A program made the translations under genes and the position numbers. Shown one piece after another: positions 35,301 to 47,900 of a DNA stretch of 64,000 nt. Location: NCBI GenBank assembly GCA_023053575.1, contig JAKZAP010000021.1, positions 4,857,790 through 4,921,789 on the forward strand. Reading direction: 5' to 3'. Numbering within the stretch: position 1 is the first letter of the stretch; every line of letters begins with the position of its first letter. The stretch is from Branchinecta lynchi. Taxonomy: Eukaryota; Arthropoda; Branchiopoda; Anostraca; Branchinectidae. A model generated the notes under the pieces. That model saw only the letters and a program-made list of their open reading frames with translations. It searched no databases and was not told the DNA's origin.

Positions 35301-38300
35301 AACTACTATTCCGTTTAAAGGCACACTATTGGTTTTAAAAATAGTGTTCCAATGAAGTAACTGAAGTAGAATTAAAGTGAACTGTGGTCGCATTCCACGA
35401 CAAATATCCTCTACTGCTATGTATTTATACCATGGCTTTCTTCATTTGTTACACTTTCAACTGGACTTGTGAGGAGAAACAAATTCACTTTGACGAGTTT
35501 AGGTTGGTGAGAATTACCATTTGCCAGCGTTCACTTGTTAATACCGATGAAGTGCACAATAATACATATAGCTTACTGTTAAACTTTGACTGAACTTCTC
35601 GTAGAAAAAAACTGCTTATGCTGTCAGGCTCCTGCACCGTACAGTAGTTTCTGGAGGTGAAGCGAAAGGAAAGCTACTGCTTTTTAAGTAGAAGATTAAA
35701 ATTTAAGTGCATAAAGTAGGCTACTGCATATATAGCCTACTACATTGCAAAATGGAGGGAAAAAAAATGTTAGTTGTAGTGTGGTAGCGTCAGACACGTG
35801 TTGTGTGATGAGTGTTGCGCGAAAATTCTTTTTGAAGTAGCACTTTTTTCCAGAAAAGAACACTTTTTCCAGTCTTCTATAGCACGAAAAATTTCAGTGG
35901 TGTGGCAACACTGGTAATAAATACTCTTGATCTGATGATGATGATGTTGATTTTATTAACGCACTTAAGGAGAGGAAATAGTGCAGTATATACAAAAAAA
36001 AGGAATACACTGAGCTTTCAGTAATGTAGTAAATGCACGAGATCAAAAAATAAATATTTAAAAGAAGAAAAGAAAAGGGACTAATTGGGTCTAAAAAATC
36101 TTCTTCCTAGATGAAGTGCGGAGAAATGGTCAAGGGCAGAAACGTGAAGGTCCTGGGCAATTGAAGATAACTTTGCACAAGGGTCAGAGGGCAAAAATGT
36201 TGCAGTTATACGGGAATTCCTATAACGTCGAGGAAGGTACAAGAGAAATTTACAATACTTGAAATAATAAGTTCTGATACGTTTTAAATCTTTTAGCCTC
36301 AGAATACCAAAAATTCCGGAAAGATTGCAGACAGAGGGAGAACAAAAACTATTATATAAACTATTATATTATATCGATCTAGCGAAGAGCCGAAAGCAAA
36401 GCGTCACCACCGCTGTCCCCAGCGAACACTGTTGATTGGTTGACATAGTACTTGAGTCATCGTAGGCTACGGGCGACGTTTCTCGCACTGGCGTGTTTTC
36501 AACTTAGTCATATCAAGGTCATATAGAGAAAATATTTGTTGGGCGATATTTAGGAATGTCTAAACGTCGATATTCTCAAATTCGATCATCAATATTTCGA
36601 TTGTCGTAAACCGATATTTGAAATTGTTTATACTGCTATATTTTTCATGGAAAAAAAAATTAACAAGACAAAAACGGAACTAAAACAACAAAATCAAACA
36701 TTTCCATTAAGAAATAGTAGCATTTCCATTTTTCACGCTTTTCCTTCCCAGTCTGTTTCTCCTCCCAATCGAAATCAAGTTTGAAATCCCTATTTGTTCT
36801 TTTATTCTGAAAATCCGGGATGATAGAGCTGTTGCACATCGTAATGCAACTATCGATATTTGAAAAGTCAATATCGAAATATCGATATTTTTCAGTATTA
36901 TCGATATTTCGATTATCGTACCGAATATCGCCCAACACTAGAGAATATGTGTCTTAGGAACCAAAACGGTCCAGTGGACGTCTTTGTGAATGGTAATTAA
37001 ATTCAAATTACAGAAAACTGTGAACTAGATGGACATAAACGTTGGTTGTTGGGTTGGGAGGGGGCAACGATTGAAGTTTCGTGCAAGTTGTGTTTAAGGT
37101 ACTTTCTGCCTAAGAGTTTCAGTTTACTATGTATTTTGTGAGGCCAATACCTCTGACACCATTAGATACAAAAGACCTTGGATGCATATATTTAATAAGA
37201 TGAATTGAACTGTGAGTTGGTACCTACTGGTCCTTCCTCTTTCCCAGGGGTGGCCCGAAGCACTCAGGCCAGGAGGGGTGAGAACCCTCATTTCAACGAC
37301 CCCTGGATCGAAATATACGACTCGCACGTACCGACAAAAAATGAACTGTTGCCACTTCGCGGCAATAACGCACATTCCCCGCCAAAAATGAGAGCCGGTG
37401 TAAAACTACCTGCAGTGCATCAGCTGAGATTATTCTTGTAATCATATATATACATTCATAACCTCAGCATTAAATTTCAACTTTCGCTAAAGAGGAAAGC
37501 TTCCAACATCTGTGCTCCGGGGCAAATTAAAGCAAGCGACGCAGGCGAAATTTTTTTAATCTGCCTTCTTCTGGCAAGATTTAACTACTTACCGTACTCT
37601 AGCCTTTAATGTGTTCCGAATCTAAAAAAAATTCCAAGCCTAATCGTTAAGTAAATGACACACAGTTCATCTAAATAGAGAATACTACGCAATGCGCTAC
37701 AGGCAAAATTTTGTGAAACGCCGAAGAGCAGAGCGTCTTTTTGTGATCCTATTCAAAAGGAAAGAATATAGCTATGAAATAACAAATCTAACCTTCACAT
37801 GGGAGTAGAACCGGTAGCCGAATTGCTGCCACCATCAGGGGCGTCACGTATGGGGGGGGATCCCCCCCAATGTTGTTAGCCAGTCGGTAACAAATAACCG
37901 AGTCGGCGCGAAGCGCCGCGATTTTTTCTTAAAAACAGTCAATTTTTATGGAACTTGCAGCTCCGCTCAAGTGCCATATAGGGATCACTTTTCGGACGGT
38001 CGATCCATCGGTCCACTCTTCTCGAGTTAGGGTACTTCCAGAAGGGCTAGGAGGATGAAACTTTGCAGGCGTATTAGGAACCCAACCAAACCAGCTTGGA
38101 AATAGTCACTTGCCCGATCCGACCATCGTGGGGGGAGTGGGAGTCGCCGAAATCCGGAATAGGGGCATGCATAACTTTCGAACGGGTGATCGGATCTTAA
38201 TGAAACTTGATATCTGGAAAGACCTCGTGTCTCAGATGTCTTGTTTCAAGTCCGACCGGATCCGATGATTCCGGGGGGGGGGGGGTCGGAGGGGGGAGCC

Positions 38301-41300
38301 GGAAATCGTGTGAAACTCTCAGAGTGGAGGGAACGGGACAAAACTTGGTCGGAATCACAAGCGCAAGCTCTACAGAACTTGATCGGATTTGGACACTTTG
38401 GGGGGAGTTGGAGGGGGTTCCGGAATTCCGGTGGTCCATTGTCAATGTATTTCCAGGTGGGCTAGGACGATTAAACTTAGCAGGTATATCAGGGACCCGA
38501 CCAGATTAACTTGGAAAGAGTCACTCGCCTGATCCGACCATCGTGGGGGGAGGGGGAGACCGCGGAATGGCGTGCATAACTTTCGAACGGGTTATCGGAT
38601 CTTAATGAAACTTGATATCTTGAAAGACCTCATGTCTCAGCATGTCCCGTTTCAAGTCCGGGCCAGATCCGATGAACTTTTTGGGTGAGGGGGAGGGGGC
38701 GGAGGGCAAAACCGGGAATCTTTTGACACGCATAGAGTGGAGCGATCAGGATGAAACTTGGTGGGAAGTACAGGCCCAAGTCCTAGGAACATCAGTGACA
38801 TAATCTGACTGGATTCGGTTACCGAGGGGGGGGGGGGCTGTAGGGGGGGGGGGCAGAATTCCGGTGATCGTGATTTAAGGTACTTCCAGGTGTGCTAAGA
38901 CGATCAAACTTTGCCGTCACTTCTGACCATCCCTTAAAGAACTCATCTTAACCGTAAAACACAAACAAAAATTACTTTTAAGCAAAATTTACTTTTTTGC
39001 GACAGAGCACATGAACCTTTTTGGCTAAAGGGTTTTGCTTAGAAATTATTTTTAAGCACCATTAAAGTGCGCATCTTAACCGAAAAGTGAAAAAAAAGCT
39101 TTTGATCATCACTCCCATCCTCTGACCCAGCCTTGCAAGTTTGGCGCACTTAACCGAAAAGTGAAAAAATATATACTTTTGATCATCACTCTCCATCTGA
39201 CCCGGCCTTGCAAGTGCCATATGAGCTTCCAGCTCTTGTTTTTCTTGGAAACAGTCGATTTTTCTTAAAAACAGTCGGTTTTTCGTGAATATTTTTTTGA
39301 AAGTCGTTTTTATGGCACTTGAGCTTACTGAAGTGCCATATAGCGATTGTAATTTCTGTCCGTCAGTCGGTCTGTCGGTCCCGGTTTTGCTAGTTCGGGC
39401 ACTTCCAGATAAGCTAGGACGATAAAACTTGGCAGGCTTATCAGGAACTGGACCAGATTAAATTAGAAATTGTCGCTTCCTCGATCCGACCATCTGGAGG
39501 GGAGTGGAGGGAGGGGGAATCCGGAAAAAATAGGAAAAATGAAATATTTTTAGCTTACGAACGGGTGATCGGATCTTAATGAAACTTGATATATGGAAGG
39601 ACTTCGTGTCTCAGACCCTCCATTTTAAATCCAGACCGGATCCGGTGACACTGGGGGGAGTTGGAGGGGGAAACCGGACATCTTGGAAAACACTTAGAGT
39701 GAAGGAATCTGGATGAAACTTGGTGGAAAGAACAAGCAGAAGTCCTAGATACGTGATGGATATAACCGGAACGGATCCGCTCACTTTGGGGGAGTTGGGG
39801 GGGGGGAGAAGTCCGAATTTTTAGTGATCCCACGAGTTTGGTGCTTCCTGATGTGCTGGGACGCTGAAAATTGGCAGGCATGTCAGGGACCCGACCAGAT
39901 TAAATGGGAAATAGTCATTTCCCCGATCCGACCATCTGGGAGGGGGAGTGGAGGGAGGGGGAAGCCAAAATGTGTGGTATTTTTATCTTGCGAACTAGTC
40001 ATCGGATCTTGATGAAATTTTATATTTAGGATGACCTCGTGTCTCAGACGTCCCACTATAAATCCGGACCGGATCCGATGACTCTGGGGGGAGTTGGAGG
40101 AGGGAACCGGAAATCTTGAGAAACACTTAGAGTGGAGGGATCGGAATGAAACTTGGTGGGAAGAACAAGCACAAGTCCTAGATACGTCATTGATATAAGC
40201 GGACCAGATCCGGGCACTCTGGGGGAGTTGGGGGGGGGGGGTCCGGATTTCTAGCGATCCCGCGAGTTCGGCATACTTCCTTATGTGCTAGGACGATGAA
40301 ACTTGGCAGGTATGTCAGGGACCCGAACAGGTTCACTTGAGAACAGCCGTTTCTCCAATCCGACCATACTGGGGGGAGTGGATGGATGGGGAGTCCGGAA
40401 TCTAGTGGCGTGTATAACTTTTGAACGGGTGATCGGATCTTGATGAAATTTTATATTTAGGATGACCTCGTGTTTCAGACGTCCCACTATAAATCCGGAC
40501 CGGATCCGATGACACTGGGGGGAGTTGGAGGAGGGAACCGGAAATCTTGAGAAACGCTTAGAGTGGAGGGATCGGGATGAAACTTGGTGGAAGAACAAGC
40601 ACAAGTCCTAGATACGTCATTGATATAAGCGGAGCAGATCCGGGCACTCTGGGGGAGTTGGGGGGGTCCGGATTTCTAGCGATCCCGCGAGTTCGGCATA
40701 CTTCCTGATGTGCTAGGGCGATGAAACTTGGCAGGTATGTCAGGGACCCGAACAGGTTCACTTGAGAACAGCCGTTTCCCCGATCCGACCATAGTGGGTG
40801 GAGTGGATGGATGGGGAGTCCGGAATCTAGTGGCGTGTATAACTTTTGAACGGGTGATCGGATTTGAATGAAACTTGTATGGTGGAAAGAGCTATCGCCT
40901 CGGATGATCATTGTTAAGTCCGGGTCAGGTCGGGTTATACCTGTGGGGATGGGGGGGGGGGGGACCCGAAAACTCAAGAAACGCTTAAAGCAGAGGGATT
41001 GGGACGGAATTTAATGGAGAGAACAAGCATTAGGCCTAGATCCGAATTTGACGGAGCCAGATGGTTTCGGGGCTCTGTGGGGGGGGGGGGGTAGAGGGGG
41101 TTTCCTGGAATACCGGTAGTCGGGGGTTAGAATAATTCCAGAAGTACTAAGACAATGAAACTTTGCAGGCATATTAGCGACCCGACTTAATTGACTTATT
41201 TATTTAAACTAGGATACGACCAACTAGGGTCAAACAGATGGGTGATAAGAATCGATGGCCTCGACATGTAAAAGATGCGTTCGAACAAATGCGACCACGG

Positions 41301-41432
41301 TTGGGGGGGGGGGGGGCTTTTGACATGCACAAAAACCAAACGAATGGCCCGAATGAGATGCAAGTTCGACAGTGCCGAGTGTATGCGGCCTAGATTTGTT
41401 CTTTGGCGTCCGGGCCGGATGCGGCCAAGGTA

Positions 41433-41487
<55 letters not shown>

Positions 41488-44400
41488 ACTGGAAACTTGC
41501 AGATTGGCTATGCTCCAATTTCAGTGAAACTTGATGGACAGGAAGAGGGAATTAGGAGATATGACGTTTATGTTTTCAAGTCCTGTTCGGCCACAGTGGC
41601 GGGAATTGGAGGGAGATTGCCGGAAACTTTGAGGCTCGCATAGGAGTCAAACGAGTGCATCAGTTTAAATGAAACATAGAACTTAGAGAGAGCATATACC
41701 CTAGATGACGTATTTTGGGCAAGGATCCGGATCCGACAACGTTGGTGGGGGGAGGGGGTACCAGAATTTTCCAAAAATGTTCAGACTCGACCGAAACTTT
41801 AGCGGTGGTATAAAAGAAGATACTTTAGATGATCCATTTTTTAGTCCGAACCAGATTCGGCCACGGTAGGGGGAGATGGAGGGAGTACCGGAAATATTGT
41901 AGCACGTCTAGGGATCAAACTAGTGGATTTATTAGGCTGAAACTTGGAAGTTTGAACAGTCATGTGCATTTGATAATCGAGACGATGCCGGAACTGCTTA
42001 GAAGTGAGTGAAACAAACTATCCTACTTCTATTTCCAAACCGCATTTTTGGATGGCGGGTGTATATTATCACGTTCTCATCTACTTTCTTGTACTGCCTA
42101 CTCGTAACAAGTGCCATATGAGCTCGTAGCTCTTGTTCTGAAAATCAGTCGATTTTTCGTCAAAATAGTCGTTTTTCCTGCAAAGAACAGTCGGTAAAAA
42201 TGACCAGCCAGTCGGTAGGTAAACACCCCCCCCCCCCTTCGTGCCACCCCTGCTCTTCCCTACTCCTTCGATCCAAATCTGACACAAAAGTTACTTTCCA
42301 CCATTCTTTAACTGTTGTTGGTTTCTGCACCACGACTCAACTCATAAGAATGGGCTTTGAAATTAAGGATTCAGTTGTGTCAAGAACAAATAAGCAAAAG
42401 AACATACGTCCCCCGATCTCTGTAATATGTGTAATGTGTATTATACTGTGTCAACTACCCGAGTGGAAATAAGATAGAGCCGATTTAAAACTAACGATAG
42501 ATCTGTATTGATAAAAAAATATGTATACCTGATAGGTCGTTGTTTTTATATTATTTCAATTTGTTTTTGAAGCTACTATTGTCTATTAGTTTTGTAGTGT
42601 TCTGATTACTAAATGTGTGTGTTTTTTTGTCGGTTTTACTTGTTCCGTGTATACATAAATTAGTTTAGCTTATGTTGCTTTTCGTAATTATACGTCTTCG
42701 CGTTTCTCCGTAGTCCATATTTACCGATATTTACCCACCTTTACGAGAAACCAAGTTTAATAAATCAATCTATCTAGTGTACTATTTCATATTAATATCA
42801 GTTAATTAGTATGAATGGATGAATGAATATATTTATTACCCATCTTTACATAAAATGTCACTGATATAGTATAAGAAAAGAAAAATAAACAAAGAGGAAA
42901 GATCGGGTCATTACTACTTCTGCCCTATGTGTGGAGAAATGAATAAGGATATATGCTATTTGATGGGAAAGTTGTGTTTTTAGTGTTAATAAAGTATTCA
43001 GAGTAAATTAAAAATATAACAAGGAAAAATGAACAACACACAAAATACGATTTCAAATTGGCACTACATAATCCAAAAAAAATAATAATACACTATTTCT
43101 TAACTATTGCTTAATTGCTGGATAAGGTATAAAGATAAAGCACGACGCTCTAAAGCAGCCTCAATCGGATCTTTAAGAGTGAGTCTTCGCCTTCCGGAAT
43201 CTGGGTTCCCAGATTTTTCGACATTTTTTTTTAATTTCTTCCGCGATATTTAAAAACTCCGGAAATCTGGAATTTCAAAAGCCCGTTTTTTCCGGATTAT
43301 TTTGATATACGCTTGAACCGGCTCATATTCCAGATGCAATTCACAGAAGACGTCAAAGAATAATCTGGAAGCCCAGATCCCGGAAGTTCTGGGAGGTGAA
43401 GACCTGACTTAACTCCACGATTTCGTGTATCGCGTCGATTACGAGACCACAGCGGTAGCCCAAGCAGGAATTTAGCATACTTGTAAAAAGGCTAGATAGG
43501 CTATGGCTTTTCGTAGTTATGCGTTTTCGCTTGTCTCCTTTACTTTTATCTATATTACTCTGTACTCTATGTTTACCCACTTGTAACTTGTAACAAATTT
43601 CAGTAAATCAATCTATCTGGTGAACCATTTCACAACAATATCAATTAATTAGCTTATGTTGCTTTACGTAGTTACGCGTTTTCGCTTTTCTATTTTACTT
43701 TTATCTATATTTCTCGGTACTCCTTATTTACCCACTTTTACGAGAATCGAAGTCCAGAAAATCAATATATCTGGTGTACCATTTCATAATTGTACCAGTT
43801 AATTAGTTCGTATTGATTTTACAGTTAGCATTTTCGCGTTTCTCCTTTTTATTTTATCTACATTAGTCCGTCCTCCATGCTTACCCACTTCTACAAAAAA
43901 CAAGAGCTGGAAGCTCAAATGGCACTTGCAAGGCGGGTGTAGCGGATGAAACATAGAGCGTGTTCCACCCTTCTAACAATAGTTACTATTAGTTACTATT
44001 TCCGTTCCATCCTCACGAAAAGTTACTACGCTGACCGTTCCAACCTTGTCGGAATAGTAACTAGTAGTTACTATTTGCTTACCATGCCCCAGAGCGTAGT
44101 AACCGTAGTAACTACGCATCTCTGTAACGTGATTGGTCGGATTCACCCCTGGCGTCAGATCCTGCTGGAAAATAGAAAAATCGTTCCAGCCTTGACGGCA
44201 AAAAGCCAGAATTCGTGACGTCATGCGTAGTAACTACGGTAAGTAGGGTGGAACACGCTCATAGAGTTTGCCTCTTCGTGGGTTTGTTCCGATCATTTGT
44301 AAGCAAAACCCTTGAGATAAGAATGATCATGGACCTTGGATCGCGAGAATGTATCGTTTGGTAAAAAGTATTTATTTTTGAACTTGATTGTAATGATACG

Positions 44401-44967
44401 CACTTTAAAGGCGCTATAAATTCATCTGTAAGCAAAACCCCTGAGATAAAAACGATAATAGGTCCTTGGGGATCATTAACATATATCGTTTGGTGAAAAG
44501 TTTTTTTTTTTCACTTTCACTCCGTTTGGCACCGTCAAATATGATTTCACTGCTTAAGCTAGTAATGCATCTGTAAGCAAAACCTTTGAGGCAAAACTGA
44601 TAATGGGCTTTTGCAGATCATGAAAATGTATAGTTTGCTTAATTTTTTTCTTTTTGCCTTGCGGTTAAAATTAGTACTTTAACAATGGTCGGATTTTGGA
44701 AGTGATGACTTCTAAGCGACTCTTATCGAATCTTTAATTTCCCAGCCAAGTTTCATCGTCCTAGCACATCTGGAAGTATCTTAGCTTGCCAACACAGGAA
44801 TCTCCCCCCCCCCCCCCTCTAACTTTCCCCACTGTGCCCGGATCCAATCTGGTCATGTAAATGATTAGTACTTTATCTAAATCTAGAATATTTATTTTGT
44901 TATTCCCACCAAGTTCCATCCCGATCTCTCGAGTCTAAGCGGGTCACGTACTTTCCGGTCATCCTCC

Positions 44968-44999
<32 letters not shown>

Positions 45000-47900
45000 C
45001 AGTTGTCGGATCCAGTCCGGACATGAAAAAAGACATCAGAGACATGTTCTCTCTTAAAATATAAAATTTCGCTAGAATCCGATCACCGGTTCTAAAGTTA
45101 CGCGTTACTAAGTATTACGGATTCCCCATCCCTCCACTCCCCCCACGATGATCCGATCGAGAAAATTTTATTTCCAGGTCAGTTTGATCGGGTCCCTGAT
45201 ATGGCTGCCAAGTTTCTTCGTGAAAATCCCCCAGACCGCCATCACCAGAATTCCATGACCCCCCCCCCTCCACCCCACGCCCCCCCACAGTGTCCGGATC
45301 CAGTCTAACTGTGTAAACAATTCATCTAGAGCGGATGCTTGTTCTTCCACTCAATTTTCCGGATCTCTCCCCCTCCACTCCTTCCCCAGATGGTCGGATC
45401 AGGAAACTGATTAGTTCCAAGTTAGTTTGGTTGGGTCTCTGATACGCCTGCCAAGTTTCATCGTCCTAGCACATCTGGAAATACCCTAACTCGCGATCAC
45501 CAGACTGACCGACCGACCGACAGACAGACCGACCGACGGTCGGCAAGTGCCATAAAATTCCGAAAATCCCTTTATAAACCAGCTTAGAAACATAGAAAAG
45601 GCATAGAAATTGAATATTTTTGAAAAAATTCAGAGTTTGCCTTTTGGCTCCAAGACAGCATGGACGTTTCATTTTAAGACTTTCACTGCAACAATCGAGG
45701 TTGTATAAAAACGAGGTCGTGTATCCCTCCTGTATAAGGTCAATCGAAGAAGAACGAATGAAAGAAAAAAAGAGTACTTTTCGGTGAACCTTGAACGACG
45801 ACTGTGGGAGGGTCAGGGACGGGATGCCCTTGCAAAACTGAATTGACCAAATAGGTCAATTTGATTCGTTTTGATTTTTGTCAATTTAATTCCAAGCTCG
45901 ATTCGTTTGTTACAGGCGACTCTTCCCGTGGATTTCGGTGACGGTCCGAGGACTGGACCCAAACCTGCGATACTATGTGTTCATAGAGATGGTGCTGGCA
46001 GAGAAGTCAAGGTTTCGATACATTGGAGGATGGCAGAAAAGTGGTAAGTTCAGTCAAGTTTAACCGAATAGGGCTTAGCTACGACAGTCACCCATTACTC
46101 ATGTACTGAATGAATGAATGAATTACTTTATTTCAGCAAAAGCCATATATCTACACGCTAACAAGAAAAACAAAACAAAAATAACACAAACAATTTCTAC
46201 GGTTTGGCCAGGGCCGTCCGGTAGATGATTTTCCATGATGGTAATTCATGGAAAACATGACTAGCAATAAAAGCAATCAGATCATTTTCCGACTCAATCA
46301 CTCTTAGGTAAAGCGACGCTTTGGCCTTTCGAAGAATTTCCTGGAAAGTCGAACAATTTCGGGTAACCATTTCCGAACTGACACTACACAATCTAGGCAG
46401 TCTAAACATACGGCGAAAAACCTTGTTGTATGCAATCTTTAGGCGATCCAACACTCCATCAGGACAATTTGAAATATTTTCAAGACCGTACATCTGGTAG
46501 CAATACGTCTTGAACAAACGTAGCTTCACTCCCGGACCAACAGTCGAGAACTTTCGAAGTAGTAGGTTCCCACGCTTGTAGAGACTTAAACAGGCTCGAA
46601 GATCTGACGAATATGAATGACTGAATGAATTTTATTTCCAAAAAGCACGTGGGGCCATGGCAGGAAAATAACATAAACACAAAATAGCACTCACAAACAC
46701 AATGTTTACACCAAAAGGAGGGAACCCTTACTCCAACGCTCCCGATGCTCCATGGAATGCTTCTTTGCGTTGCTTCATATTACTGATTTTCATCGAATGA
46801 ACTTTTTCTTTCGGATGTGTGATACTTCTTTCGTGCTTGTACCTCCATGCTTGAACTATTTAGCAACTACAACGGTAAATAATTGTCGAAAATAAGAATC
46901 CCTTTTTGGAGCCACACGCAATAGCGGGCTTGCTCGACACGTGACCTTACAATCTGGAATTAAACATTTCCTGAGCTTTGCTTCATTACTCTAAGTACAT
47001 ATCATTTATTCACTTAAAGTTTAACTGAAAAGTGTAGATCCAGCATTTAACCTTTTTGCAAAAACAAACCCAAAGATTGCTGCAACACTTCACGTTGCCC
47101 AGACAGCGTAGGTCTAGTTTTCTTGCAGACCAGTACACTGTCAGAAGTTCCATAACAGATAGCGTATAATACTTTCAAGAATAACACCTTTTCACTTAGA
47201 AATAAAGTGTTATGACCAATTAAGTTTACACTATTTCGTGCCTAGATTTCCAACAACACCTTCAATTGGTAAAAATACTAACGGGAACGAAAGAAACATA
47301 ACAGATAACATCCCAAAGTGTTATCTGTTGAAACCGCGCATTATTCTGTTGTCGTTATGTAACATCTGACAGTGTAGTATTTTTACCTATTGAAGGTGTA
47401 GGCACGAAATAGTATAAACTTGATTGGGTCATAACACTTTATTTCTAACTGAAAAGGTGTTATTCTTGAAAATGTTATGCGCAATCTGTTATGAAACTTC
47501 TGACAGTGTAGTTTGCCCGGAATCCGGCCAGAACCGGAAATTTGGCAGACGCTTCATTAGTCTAAGTACATATCATTTATTCATTTAAAGTTTAACTGAA
47601 AAGGGAAACATTTAACCGTTAGCGCAAAAATAAACTCAAAGATTGCTGCAACACTTCACGTTACCCAGACAACGTAGGTCTAGTTTTCTTGCAGACAAGT
47701 AGACAACTACGTGCTGAATCCAGATTAGAAATTATTTTTACCGAACGAGCAATATGCCAGGAATTTGGCAAAATCTGATAATTTGGTTGAAGTGAATATG
47801 TTTGAGGTCGATTAGAGCTTTGGTTTCTGGGTAAGCGTGCATGCTGAATCTGCTGTTCATTTATTCATTCTTTGTCGGGTGTATGGAGTTTCGGTCTAGT

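Larger units (their letters stand above)
37834..42254 (+). repeat. GGGGCGTCACG element split by two family 2 insertions
   Basis: Starts AGGGGCGTCACGTATGGGGG and CAGTCGGTAAC. AACAGTCG(TTTTT) units reappear at 37932, 39242-39305 and 42140-42195. It closes with CAGTCGGTAGGTAAACACCC, a C-run and GTGCCACCCCTGC. Between these pieces lie complete family 2 elements (37943-39240 and 39307-42137), so this is a nested structure. Confidence 0.65.
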
